From Citrobacter gillenii (GTDB lineage: Bacteria > Pseudomonadota > Gammaproteobacteria > Enterobacterales > Enterobacteriaceae): a DNA stretch of 64,000 nucleotides. The translations under genes were made by a program, and so were the position numbers. The notes below the pieces were generated by a model. It saw only the letters and a program-made list of their open reading frames with translations. It was not told where the DNA came from and made no database searches. The stretch lies in contig NZ_SUQN01000006.1 in NCBI RefSeq assembly GCF_013337685.1, forward strand, positions 372,001-436,000, read 5' to 3'. Of this stretch, positions 1 through 9,629 are shown piece after piece. The stretch's first letter is position 1. Every line of letters starts with the position of its first letter.

Positions 1-494
1 ACCTTAACTACAAAACTACCACCTGGCGCTAATACATCACGAGCCATTCCAAGCGCCAGCTCTACCAAATACATGGCCCGGGGAATGTCCACCGCCGGTG
101 TTCCACACATATTTGGTGCCATATCGGACATGACAACTTGTACTTTACTGTCACCTACGCGCTCAAGTAACGCTTTCAGGACTAATTCATCACGAAAGTC
201 GCCCTGAAGGAAGTCCACACCAACGATTGGATCCATAGGTAAAAGATCGCAAGCGATAATGCGGCCGCTGTTTCCGATCTGCGTAACCGCGTATTGCGAC
301 CAGCCACCGGGTGCAGCGCCGAGGTCAACTATCGTCATCCCCGGTTTAAAAATTTTGTCACTTTGCTGTATTTCATCAAGTTTAAACCAGGCACGGGAAC
401 GTAACCCCTTTTTCTGTGCCTGCTGAACATATTTATCGCTAAAGTGTTCCTGAAGCCAGCGGCTTGAGCTGGCAGAACGCTTTTTACCTGTCAT
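1..494 (-). CDS. rlmE: 23S rRNA 2'-O-ribose U2552 methyltransferase RlmE (FtsJ/RrmJ), 3' part cut off
   Basis: Methylates the 2'-hydroxyl of U2552 in 23S rRNA of the 50S subunit, using S-adenosylmethionine. The start codon (positions 492-494) gives [13 protein letters not shown], the N-terminus of E. coli RlmE. Residues 1-164 of about 209 are present; the rest lies beyond the left window edge. Visible landmarks are the SAM-binding stretch [13 protein letters not shown] and the catalytic residues K38, D83 (ACDLLPMD), D124 (SDMAPN) and K164 at the very edge. It diverges from yhbY. In E. coli ftsH follows, but that side is not visible. Confidence 0.96.
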   Translation of the reverse strand, partial: MTGKKRSASSSRWLQEHFSDKYVQQAQKKGLRSRAWFKLDEIQQSDKIFKPGMTIVDLGAAPGGWSQYAVTQIGNSGRIIACDLLPMDPIVGVDFLQGDFRDELVLKALLERVGDSKVQVVMSDMAPNMCGTPAVDIPRAMYLVELALGMARDVLAPGGSFVVK

Positions 495-619
495 TTTACT
501 TTCCCATCGGGTAGTTCATCGTAACCAATGGTGTAAATTTCTACACTGCTATTTGGTGATATATGGGAGATGGCGGTAGAATGACCCGTTTTCAATCCCA
601 ACCTAAGCAAAAATATACG

Positions 620-913
620 ATGAATCTGAGTACTAAACAAAAACAGCACCTGAAAGGTCTGGCACATCCGCTCAAGCCTGTAGTCATGCTTGGCAATAAT
701 GGTTTGACCGAAGGGGTACTGGCCGAGATTGAACAAGCGCTAGAGCACCATGAACTTATCAAGGTGAAAATCGCCTCGGAAGATCGCGATAACAAAACCT
801 TGATCGTGGAAGCTATCGTACGCGAAACCGGCGCCTGTAACGTACAGGTCATCGGCAAAACGCTGGTACTGTATCGCCCGACTAAAGAACGTAAAATCTC
901 GCTGCCACGCTAA
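620..913 (+). CDS. yhbY: YhbY, CRM-domain RNA-binding protein associated with pre-50S ribosomes
   Basis: A 97-residue protein of the CRM/YhbY family, which binds RNA and associates with 50S precursors. The chosen start (MNLSTKQKQHLKGLAHPL) matches the E. coli protein; the frame runs further upstream but that part is not conserved. The family's GxxGL-type loop is visible as LGNNGLTEGV. It is transcribed away from rlmE and ends before a strong bidirectional hairpin shared with greA. Length is normal and no anomaly is seen. Confidence 0.95.
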   Translation: MNLSTKQKQHLKGLAHPLKPVVMLGNNGLTEGVLAEIEQALEHHELIKVKIASEDRDNKTLIVEAIVRETGACNVQVIGKTLVLYRPTKERKISLPR

Positions 914-1001
914 GAATATCCCAAAGTTGAACACGTAGTTTGTGTAAAACGCGGGAATTTCCGCTAGCAGGAGAGCAAAATGCCACGCTCTCTTCGTTGA
1001 T

Positions 1002-1025
1002 AAAAGGCCGCTATGCGGCCTTTTT
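1002..1025. terminator. bidirectional terminator between yhbY and greA
   Basis: A GGCCGC/GCGGCC stem with a TAT loop is flanked by A on the left and T on the right, so it can end transcription of both convergent genes. Confidence 0.85.
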
Positions 1026-1066
1026 CCTTTCTTTACAATGTATCAACATCTTAACCAAGATGCGAA

Positions 1067-1543
1067 TTACAGGTATTCTACTTTCACCACTTCATATTCC
1101 ACTTCACCGCCCGGCGTTTTGATAACCACCACGTCATCCTGCTCTTTGCCAATCAGGCCACGAGCAATAGGCGAGTTAACTGAAATCAGGTTCTGTTTAA
1201 AATCGGCTTCGTCATCACCTACGATGCGCCAGGTCTGTTCTTCATCGTTATCAAGATTCAGAACGGTCACCGTTGCACCGAAAACGACACGGCCATTGTT
1301 CGGCATTTTAGTGACGTCGATAACCTGCGCGTTAGACAGCTTAGCTTCGATATCTTTAATGCGTCCTTCGCAGAATCCCTGCTGTTCACGGGCCGCGTGG
1401 TACTCCGCGTTCTCTTTCAAGTCACCGTGTTCACGCGCATCGGCGATCGCGGCAATGATTTCAGGGCGGCGCACAGATTTCAGAAAATCCAGCTCTTCAC
1501 GCAGTTTTTCAGCACCACGTAAGGTCATCGGGATAGCTTGCAT
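1067..1543 (-). CDS. greA: transcript cleavage factor GreA
   Basis: Rescues backtracked RNA polymerase by stimulating cleavage of the transcript 3' end. The 158 residues are nearly identical to E. coli GreA. Residues 1-75 form the antiparallel coiled coil that enters the secondary channel, with the acidic tip D41 and E44 (GDLKENAEY) that coordinates the second Mg2+. The remainder is the globular RNAP-binding domain. It diverges from dacB, and its leader carries a terminator-like hairpin matching the GraL region of E. coli. Confidence 0.98.
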   Translation of the reverse strand: MQAIPMTLRGAEKLREELDFLKSVRRPEIIAAIADAREHGDLKENAEYHAAREQQGFCEGRIKDIEAKLSNAQVIDVTKMPNNGRVVFGATVTVLNLDNDEEQTWRIVGDDEADFKQNLISVNSPIARGLIGKEQDDVVVIKTPGGEVEYEVVKVEYL

Positions 1544-1635
1544 TTGTTATACCTCTTGAACATTCCTGTAGGGGGCGGTTGTCCTCACCCCGGCTGCTAA
1601 GCCCACCCTGGCAAACGCGATGCCAGAGTCAGAAG

Positions 1636-1700
1636 CAAAAAAATACCGACCCGGGTCCGAGGACCCAGGTCAGCTACAATTCTCTATTTGATGATCATTT
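1636..1700 (-). ncRNA. graL: greA leader RNA GraL (terminated 5' leader), approximate limits
   Basis: In E. coli, greA transcripts often end in the leader, giving the GraL RNAs. Here, on the greA strand, a strong imperfect stem (positions 1648-1671, GACC/GGTC outer pairs, GGTCC/GGACC inner pairs) is followed by a run of seven T before the greA start. Position and structure fit GraL. The 5' end is not determined, so the upstream limit is a guess. Confidence 0.6.
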
Positions 1701-1790
1701 TACCCTGGAGTTCCCTATGGGTCATCGTTTACTTTTTGGGGCGTTGCGCCGTAGTATGACGGCCTGTTTCCAGGTTGTTAGCGCGAGATT

Positions 1791-3227
1791 ATGCGATTTC
1801 CCAGATTTACCATCGGATTGACTGCCAGTATTGCGGCGTTCAGCGTTCAGGCTGCGAATGTTGACGAGTATATCAACCAGCTCCCTGCCGGGGCCAACCT
1901 CGCCCTTATGGTACAGAAGGTTGGGGCTCCGACGCCTGCTATTGATTACCATAGCCAACAAATGGCCCTACCCGCCAGCACCCAAAAAGTCATCACCGCC
2001 CTGGCGGCCTTGATCCAACTTGGGCCGGACTTCCGTTTTACTACTACGCTAGAAACCAAAGGTCGCGTGGAAGGCGGGGTATTGAAAGGCGACTTGGTGG
2101 CGCGATTTGGTGCCGATCCGACGCTAAAACGTCAGGATATTCGCAATATGGTAGCAACCCTGAAAAAATCAGGCGTGACGCAAATTGCCGGAAATGTCCT
2201 CATCGACACGTCCATTTTCGCCAGTCATGATAAAGCACCTGGCTGGCCCTGGAACGACATGACGCAGTGTTTTAGCGCACCGCCTGCGGCAGCGATTGTT
2301 GATCGTAACTGCTTCTCGGTGTCGCTTTACAGTGCGCAAAAACCTAACGATCTCGCCTTTATTCGCGTGGCATCATACTACCCGGTAACCATGTTCAGCC
2401 AGGTTCGCACCCTCGCGCGTGGTTCTGCAGAAGCGCAATATTGTGAACTGGATGTCGTTCCTGGCGATTTAAACCGCTTCACGCTAACCGGTTGTCTGCC
2501 CCAGCGCACCGACCCACTGCCGCTGGCGTTTGCCATTCAGGACGGCGCCAGCTATGCCGGGGCAATTATTAAAGATGAGCTGAAACAAGCGGGTATCGCC
2601 TACAGCGGTACGCTGCTGCGCCAGACGCAAGTCAACGAGCCGGGTACCGTTGTCGCCAGCAAGCAGTCAGCACCTTTACATGACCTGCTTAAGATTATGC
2701 TGAAAAAGTCGGACAACATGATTGCTGACACCGTTTTTCGTATGATCGGCCACGCGCGATTTAATGTCCCTGGCACCTGGCGCGCAGGTTCCGATGCCGT
2801 ACGCCAGATCCTGCGCCAGCAGGCGGGTGTCGATATTGGTAACACGATCATTGCCGACGGATCCGGCCTCTCTCGCCACAACCTGATTGCGCCCGCCACC
2901 ATGATGCAGGTGCTGCAGTACATCGCACAGCATGACAACGAGCTGAACTTTATTACGATGCTGCCGCTGGCAGGCCATGACGGCTCTCTGCAATACCGTG
3001 CGGGTCTGCATCAGGCTGGCGTGGATGGCAAAGTCTCCGCGAAGACCGGCTCGTTACAGGGGGTGTATAACCTTGCAGGATTCATTACCACGGCAAGCGG
3101 GCAACGCATGGCGTTTGTACAGTATCTGTCTGGCTATGCGGTAGAACCCGCTGACCAGCGTAACCGCCGTATCCCGCTGGTACGCTTTGAAAGCCGGTTG
3201 TACAAAGATATTTATCAGAACAACTGA
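1791..3227 (+). CDS. dacB: D-alanyl-D-alanine carboxypeptidase/endopeptidase PBP4
   Basis: Periplasmic class C low-molecular-weight penicillin-binding protein that trims and cleaves peptidoglycan cross-links. The 478 residues begin with a signal peptide cleaved near residue 21 (FSVQA-ANVDEY). The three active-site motifs are in order: STQK at 63-66, SDN at 307-309 and KTG at 418-420. A long insertion between the first two motifs is typical of PBP4. It is one residue longer than E. coli DacB. It diverges from greA and ends before a REP element and a terminator. Confidence 0.97.
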   Translation: MRFPRFTIGLTASIAAFSVQAANVDEYINQLPAGANLALMVQKVGAPTPAIDYHSQQMALPASTQKVITALAALIQLGPDFRFTTTLETKGRVEGGVLKGDLVARFGADPTLKRQDIRNMVATLKKSGVTQIAGNVLIDTSIFASHDKAPGWPWNDMTQCFSAPPAAAIVDRNCFSVSLYSAQKPNDLAFIRVASYYPVTMFSQVRTLARGSAEAQYCELDVVPGDLNRFTLTGCLPQRTDPLPLAFAIQDGASYAGAIIKDELKQAGIAYSGTLLRQTQVNEPGTVVASKQSAPLHDLLKIMLKKSDNMIADTVFRMIGHARFNVPGTWRAGSDAVRQILRQQAGVDIGNTIIADGSGLSRHNLIAPATMMQVLQYIAQHDNELNFITMLPLAGHDGSLQYRAGLHQAGVDGKVSAKTGSLQGVYNLAGFITTASGQRMAFVQYLSGYAVEPADQRNRRIPLVRFESRLYKDIYQNN

Positions 3228-3235
3228 CGGTGATG

Positions 3236-3270
3236 CTGTCGGATAGCGCTTGCGCGTATCCGACCTACAG
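3236..3270. repeat. REP-like element downstream of dacB
   Basis: Inverted repeat GTCGGATA/TATCCGAC with a GCGC-rich centre, followed by CCTACAG, as in enterobacterial REP sequences. Confidence 0.7.
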
Positions 3271-3282
3271 CGCACATAACAA

Positions 3283-3306
3283 AACGGGCCGCATTTGCGG
3301 CCCGTT
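3283..3306. terminator. bidirectional terminator between dacB and obgE
   Basis: Stem AACGGGCCGC/GCGGCCCGTT with a short loop, lying between the convergent dacB and obgE genes. Confidence 0.8.
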
Positions 3307-3316
3307 GATATTGTTG

Positions 3317-3349
3317 GCCGGATAAGACGCAATCGCGTCGCCATCCGGC
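3317..3349. repeat. REP element next to obgE 3' end
   Basis: GCCGGAT...ATCCGGC palindromic unit with a GACGC/GCGTC inner stem, a typical REP sequence, just after the obgE stop. Confidence 0.75.
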
Positions 3350-3356
3350 ACCAGGA

Positions 3357-4544
<1,188 letters not shown>

Positions 4545-5510
4545 TCATTCGCCTGAGCGGGGTTGCGAAACCACCGTTTCATGCTTACGTAAACCGCCCC
4601 AAATACGATGACCAATGGCGGAATACATCGCGCCCGCAACCACGATAAACGCACCGAGATAACCTAAAAGGTTTAGCATCGGTCTGGCGAAGAAATCGGG
4701 CCAGGCCAGTGATAATAAATCTGAAAATAATAACGTAAACAGCGGTGTGAGCGTAATAATGGCGCTCACCTGAGCCGCCTGCCAGCGCGCCATTGCTTCC
4801 GCAAGTGCGCCGTATCCTACCAGCGTATTCAGGCCGCAGAATATCAGGCAAGCCAGCTGCCAGTCGCTGAGCTGCGTTATCACACCGGGTTTAGCCAGCG
4901 GCAACAACGCGAGCGTACATAAAGTGTACAGTAAAAACAGGATCTGCTGTGATGCCAGGCGACGCAATAACACCTTTTGCGCAACCCCATAGCTCACCCA
5001 GACCGTCGCCGCACCCACACCAAAGATCACACCCCAGGTGTAATCAGTGAGTTTGGTAAAAATCTCGATCAGACTGGTATTAAAAAACATCACCAGTCCA
5101 CTCAGCAGCATTATGGCGCCAATAATCTGCGTACCGCGCATCTTTTCCTTCAGGATAAAGACGCTGGCGACCATCATGCCAACCGGTGACAATTGTCCGA
5201 TAACCTGCGAAGTCGTTGGGCTCAAATATTGCAAAGATGAACTAAACAGAATGAAGTTACCAAACAGCCCACCGGTGGCGATTGCCAACAGTACCAACCA
5301 ACGCGCTTTGCGAAAAATACGCAATGGCGGGAGCTTTTTTTTAACCGCAAGAATCGCCCCAAGGCCAATACTTGCCATTAAAAAACGGTAGAACACTACC
5401 GTAGGAGGCTCCATCACCTCCAGCACTTGCTTCATCGCTATTGGTAAAGCGCCCCAACAGACTGCCGTCGTCAGCGCTAAAAGAATACCAATACCTGCCT
5501 GCTGCTTCAT
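4545..5510 (-). CDS. yhbE: EamA-family inner-membrane transporter YhbE
   Basis: A 321-residue drug/metabolite transporter superfamily protein with about ten hydrophobic segments forming two EamA repeats (first from about residue 7, second from about residue 155). The substrate is unknown. It lies between rpmA and obgE, as in E. coli. A terminator-like hairpin separates it from rpmA, so yhbE-obgE expression depends on readthrough or an internal promoter. Confidence 0.93.
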   Translation of the reverse strand: MKQQAGIGILLALTTAVCWGALPIAMKQVLEVMEPPTVVFYRFLMASIGLGAILAVKKKLPPLRIFRKARWLVLLAIATGGLFGNFILFSSSLQYLSPTTSQVIGQLSPVGMMVASVFILKEKMRGTQIIGAIMLLSGLVMFFNTSLIEIFTKLTDYTWGVIFGVGAATVWVSYGVAQKVLLRRLASQQILFLLYTLCTLALLPLAKPGVITQLSDWQLACLIFCGLNTLVGYGALAEAMARWQAAQVSAIITLTPLFTLLFSDLLSLAWPDFFARPMLNLLGYLGAFIVVAGAMYSAIGHRIWGGLRKHETVVSQPRSGE

Positions 5511-5583
5511 GCCGTATTCCCTGCAAGAGCTCGTTTCCGGGTTGTCACGGCGAGACGAGCATATTTACCGGCCATCGAATGTA

Positions 5584-5612
5584 AAAAGCCCCGCAACACG
5601 TTGCGGGGCTTT
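5584..5612 (-). terminator. hairpin between rpmA and yhbE
   Basis: Stem AAAGCCCCGCAAC/GTTGCGGGGCTTT followed by T residues on the minus strand. It probably ends most rplU-rpmA transcripts. Confidence 0.8.
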
Positions 5613-5637
5613 CATCCGTTACCGGGACGCGAAAAAC

Positions 5638-5895
<258 letters not shown>

Positions 5896-5914
5896 TTAAT
5901 CTGCTCCTCTTAAC

Positions 5915-6262
<348 letters not shown>

Positions 6263-6484
6263 TCAGAGTGCGCTATAAATATTCACAATAGGGCGCGAAT
6301 ATTACGCAAAACGCGAGCCTTTGACAAGTGCTACCGTCAATACATGCAGAAAAAAAACACAACGTGTATGGTAACGTTTATCTGTGGCGTTTTTTCAGTA
6401 CAATCAGCATATATTTCTAACCCTAAACCCGTAGTTACCTTGCCATACAGTGAGGTAATCGGGGCGAGAAGCCCGGCTTTTGCG

Positions 6485-7456
6485 ATGAATTTAGAAAAAA
6501 TCAATGAGTTAACCGCGCAAGATATGGCGGGTGTCAATGCGACAATCCTTGAACAGCTCAATTCCGACGTCCAGCTGATCAATCAGTTGGGGTACTACAT
6601 CATCAGCGGCGGCGGAAAACGCATTCGCCCAATGATTGCCGTACTTGCTGCTCGCGCCGTTGGCTATGAGGAAAACGCCCACGTTACGATCGCGGCCCTA
6701 ATCGAGTTTATCCACACCGCAACCCTGCTTCATGACGATGTGGTGGATGAATCCGACATGCGCCGTGGGAAAGCAACGGCAAACGCAGCGTTTGGTAATG
6801 CAGCCAGCGTATTGGTCGGCGATTTTATCTATACCCGCGCCTTTCAGATGATGACCAGCCTTGGCTCACTGAAAGTGCTGGAAGTGATGTCTAAGGCAGT
6901 GAACGTCATTGCTGAGGGTGAAGTTCTGCAATTGATGAACGTCAACGACCCTGACATTACCGAAGAAAACTATATGCGCGTCATCTACAGCAAGACAGCG
7001 CGCCTGTTTGAAGCGGCAGCACAGTGCTCTGGTATTCTTGCCGGCTGCAGCGAAGAACAAGAAAAAGGCTTGCAGGATTATGGCCGCTATCTTGGCACAG
7101 CTTTCCAGTTAATCGACGACTTACTCGATTACAGCGCAGACGGCGAGCAACTGGGTAAAAACGTGGGCGACGATCTCAACGAAGGGAAACCGACGCTGCC
7201 GCTGCTGCATGCGATGCGCCACGGTACCCCAGAACAGGCGCAAATGATTCGTCAGGCTATCGAGCAAGGAAACGGGCGTCATCTTCTGGAGCCGGTTCTG
7301 GAGGCCATGAACGCCTGCGGCTCGCTGGAATGGACCCGCCAGCGTGCAGAAGAAGAGGCCGACAAGGCCATCGCCGCGCTTCAGGTACTCCCTGAAACGC
7401 AATGGAAAGAAGCCCTGATTGGCCTGGCACATATCGCCGTACAGCGCGACCGTTAA
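6485..7456 (+). CDS. ispB: octaprenyl diphosphate synthase
   Basis: Trans-prenyltransferase that extends farnesyl diphosphate with five isopentenyl units to make the C40 side chain of ubiquinone and menaquinone. Essential in E. coli. The 323 residues carry both aspartate-rich motifs: DDVVD at 84-88 and DDLLD at 210-214. The conserved GGGKRIRP lies at 42-49. I start at MNLEKINELTAQD, as in E. coli, although the frame is open well upstream; the ribosome-binding site there is weak. A terminator follows. Confidence 0.97.
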   Translation: MNLEKINELTAQDMAGVNATILEQLNSDVQLINQLGYYIISGGGKRIRPMIAVLAARAVGYEENAHVTIAALIEFIHTATLLHDDVVDESDMRRGKATANAAFGNAASVLVGDFIYTRAFQMMTSLGSLKVLEVMSKAVNVIAEGEVLQLMNVNDPDITEENYMRVIYSKTARLFEAAAQCSGILAGCSEEQEKGLQDYGRYLGTAFQLIDDLLDYSADGEQLGKNVGDDLNEGKPTLPLLHAMRHGTPEQAQMIRQAIEQGNGRHLLEPVLEAMNACGSLEWTRQRAEEEADKAIAALQVLPETQWKEALIGLAHIAVQRDR

Positions 7457-7486
7457 TCCTTTCCTCACCTTTCTTCGTATAACATC

Positions 7487-7512
7487 ATCCCGTGCACTGC
7501 ACGGGATTTTTT
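7487..7512 (+). terminator. ispB terminator
   Basis: Perfect stem ATCCCGTGC/GCACGGGAT with a three-base loop, followed directly by six T. Confidence 0.9.
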
Positions 7513-7692
7513 ACATTCCAGTAAATTCCAATAAACACAACAATTTTACATAACACTAGAAAAAATCTTGGTTTATTCTGAATATACAAACCCTTTACAC
7601 GAACATTTTAGAACATTCGTTCTCCGCGAGTATAGTGTCACTACTGGCTAATTGTTAAACCATAAGTGGTGAACCAAAGGAGAAAGGGACGT

Positions 7693-7971
7693 ATGGAAAG
7701 CAAACTCATTGACTGGCATCCAGCTGATATCATCGCAGGACTGCGCAAGAAAGGGACCTCAATGGCCGCAGAGTCGCGGAGAAATGGGTTGAGTTCATCA
7801 ACGCTGGCAAATGCGTTAACTCGTCCATGGCCAAAAGGAGAAGTCATTATCGCGAAAGCGCTAGGCACGGAACCCTGGGTAATTTGGCCGTCACGATATC
7901 ACGACGCAAAGACGCATGAATTCATCGACAGAACACGGATGATGAGAGTGCGTAAAAACAGCGAAAAATAA
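7693..7971 (+). CDS. sfsB: SfsB (Nlp), Ner-like DNA-binding transcriptional regulator
   Basis: A 92-residue protein of the Ner/SfsB family, related to the phage Mu Ner repressor and reported to affect maltose gene expression in E. coli. A single helix-turn-helix covers most of the protein (ADIIAGLRKKGTSMAAESRR to STLANAL). Start chosen at MESKLIDWHPADI, preceded at about 10 bases by GGAG. In E. coli murA follows; here the neighbouring genes are the type VI effector island, so this is the left boundary of the insertion. Confidence 0.93.
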   Translation: MESKLIDWHPADIIAGLRKKGTSMAAESRRNGLSSSTLANALTRPWPKGEVIIAKALGTEPWVIWPSRYHDAKTHEFIDRTRMMRVRKNSEK

Positions 7972-8002
7972 TGGCACACAGCGATAGAAGTCTTTGTAGT
8001 AT

Positions 8003-8032
8003 GGTTAAGGATAAAACGACTAATCCTTAACC
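8003..8032. terminator. inverted repeat between sfsB and the effector island
   Basis: Perfect 10-base stem GGTTAAGGAT/ATCCTTAACC with a 10-base loop in the gap between convergent genes. There is no clear T run, so its role as a terminator is uncertain. Confidence 0.5.
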
Positions 8033-8048
8033 GCTTATCCGACTTATT

Positions 8049-8828
8049 TTAGTACGGTGCAGTCGAAGACTGTTTATCGATATCTTCCGGCCAGCGGACG
8101 GTGGTAAAGGGTGTCCAGTCCCGGGGCCTGTCGGTCCACAATGGTTTTGTCGGCATCGGCTTTGCTTCCATATAGTGACAGCAATGACTCCACAGGCCGT
8201 AAACCGCTGACACATCCCCCACGGTCCAGGTCAGGACAAAACGGTCCACAACGTCACAGGTGCCTGGTTTACAGACCGCGCAGTATATCCGGTGCCCCCA
8301 TTCTGCATGCCCGCTCATCTGCACCCGCTCGGCATGAATATCCGCCCAGTCAAAAACCTTCACCTGCACCGGCCAGCGTTTCCACGGCCAGATACCACGC
8401 TGGTATTCATAGGCATACACTTTCTGCCGCTTACGGTTAAAGCGGAGCGGCGCACCACGGGGTTCGAATAAAACAATTTTAAGAAAAAAAACATTCAATG
8501 AACCTAATAAAATAAAAGATATTAAATAAAAAATAAAACCTGATATTCCGGAAAACATATCCAATAAGGCATAAGGTGAAGTGACGAAATAACAAGCAGA
8601 TAATAATATAACGATGCAAACCAACCATACTCCCCACCAGCCATGATTTACATAGCGGGGGATCTCCATCCAGATATCATTAATTTCATTCACCCGGATT
8701 AGCTGCGGTGGATAAAACTGCTGCTCTGCCGTGTCGGGCAGATCGCCGCTCCAGTGCTCCACCGGCGGTATCATCCGTGGCATCACTGGCTGACGGACTT
8801 TCCTGGCGCGACGTTTAATTTTTCCCAT
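8049..8828 (-). CDS. DUF6708-like membrane protein, distal putative immunity protein of the T6SS effector
   Basis: A 259-residue protein I assign to the DUF6708-type family by its pattern; no function is established. Residues 1-66 are basic and soluble (MGKIKRRARK). About residues 67-116 form two hydrophobic membrane segments. Residues 117-259 are a soluble domain rich in Trp and Cys. It is nearly identical to the gene just upstream except in the membrane segment and the C-terminal tip. Its start overlaps the end of that gene by 14 bases, so it is the last gene of the effector unit. An immunity role is inferred from position and topology. Confidence 0.75.
   Translation of the reverse strand: MGKIKRRARKVRQPVMPRMIPPVEHWSGDLPDTAEQQFYPPQLIRVNEINDIWMEIPRYVNHGWWGVWLVCIVILLSACYFVTSPYALLDMFSGISGFIFYLISFILLGSLNVFFLKIVLFEPRGAPLRFNRKRQKVYAYEYQRGIWPWKRWPVQVKVFDWADIHAERVQMSGHAEWGHRIYCAVCKPGTCDVVDRFVLTWTVGDVSAVYGLWSHCCHYMEAKPMPTKPLWTDRPRDWTPFTTVRWPEDIDKQSSTAPY
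8157..8480. repeat. distal copy of a 324-bp near-identical direct repeat
   Basis: Matches 8956-9279 with one difference that I can find (A at 8256, G at 9055). It codes for the soluble domain after the membrane segment in both putative immunity proteins. Confidence 0.9.
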
Positions 8829-9624
8829 TGGTGATATTCATCCCTGTGCTGTCTGGTGGGGTGCTCGACTCCCGGTCGATATCTTCCGGCCAGCGGACGG
8901 TGGTAAAGGGCGTCCAGTCCCGGGGTGTATCGGTCCATAACGGATTTTTCGGCACCGGCTTTGCTTCCATATAGTGACAGCAATGACTCCACAGGCCGTA
9001 AACCGCTGACACATCCCCCACGGTCCAGGTCAGGACAAAACGGTCCACAACGTCGCAGGTGCCTGGTTTACAGACCGCGCAGTATATCCGGTGCCCCCAT
9101 TCTGCATGCCCGCTCATCTGCACCCGCTCGGCATGAATATCCGCCCAGTCAAAAACCTTCACCTGCACCGGCCAGCGTTTCCACGGCCAGATACCACGCT
9201 GGTATTCATAGGCATACACTTTCTGCCGCTTACGGTTAAAGCGGAGCGGCGCACCACGGGGTTCGAATAAAACAATTTTGAAAAAATGAGCTAAAAAGGA
9301 CAGAAAAATAAAAACAATAACTCCCGTGACAAACAACAATAAATAGTTTAATTCCCTATATATCTCAAAAATAAACAATATACCTGCAGTTATTGGTATT
9401 AATGGAATGAAAGAGAACAACCATATACCCCACCAGCCATGATTTACATAGCGGGGGATCTCCATCCAGATATCGTTAATTTCATTCACCCGGATTAGCT
9501 GCGGCGGATAATACTGCTCTGCCGCCGTGTCGGGCAGATCGCCGCTCCAGTGTTCCACCGGTGGTGTCATCCGTGGCGTCACCGGCTGGTGGGCTTTCCT
9601 GGCACGACGTTTAATCTTGCCCAT
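8815..9624 (-). CDS. DUF6708-like membrane protein, proximal putative immunity protein of the T6SS effector
   Basis: A 269-residue paralogue of the next gene. Residues 1-66 differ at only a few positions. About residues 67-115 hold two membrane segments whose sequence is unrelated to the other copy (WLFSFIPLIPITAGILF against WLVCIVILLSACYFV). The following domain (KIVLFEPRGAPLRFNRKRQ onward) is essentially identical until the last 35 residues. It starts 5 bases after the effector stop, with little room for its own promoter, so the two are probably translationally linked. This tight effector-then-immunity order is typical of T6SS pairs. The function is inferred. Confidence 0.75.
   Translation of the reverse strand: MGKIKRRARKAHQPVTPRMTPPVEHWSGDLPDTAAEQYYPPQLIRVNEINDIWMEIPRYVNHGWWGIWLFSFIPLIPITAGILFIFEIYRELNYLLLFVTGVIVFIFLSFLAHFFKIVLFEPRGAPLRFNRKRQKVYAYEYQRGIWPWKRWPVQVKVFDWADIHAERVQMSGHAEWGHRIYCAVCKPGTCDVVDRFVLTWTVGDVSAVYGLWSHCCHYMEAKPVPKNPLWTDTPRDWTPFTTVRWPEDIDRESSTPPDSTGMNITNGKN
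8956..9279. repeat. proximal copy of a 324-bp near-identical direct repeat
   Basis: Partner of 8157-8480, offset by 799 bases. The identity stops abruptly at the codons for the membrane segment. Confidence 0.9.
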
Positions 9625-9629
9625 TGTGT

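Noticed and set aside
1038..1559. 173-codon open frame antisense to greA
   Set aside because: It is Ser/Thr-rich, lies fully over greA, and has no similarity to any protein I know.
8157..9279. Assembly artefact as the source of the 324-bp repeat
   Set aside because: The two copies are embedded in intact genes with different membrane segments and different tails, so a simple assembly duplication is unlikely, although long reads would settle it.
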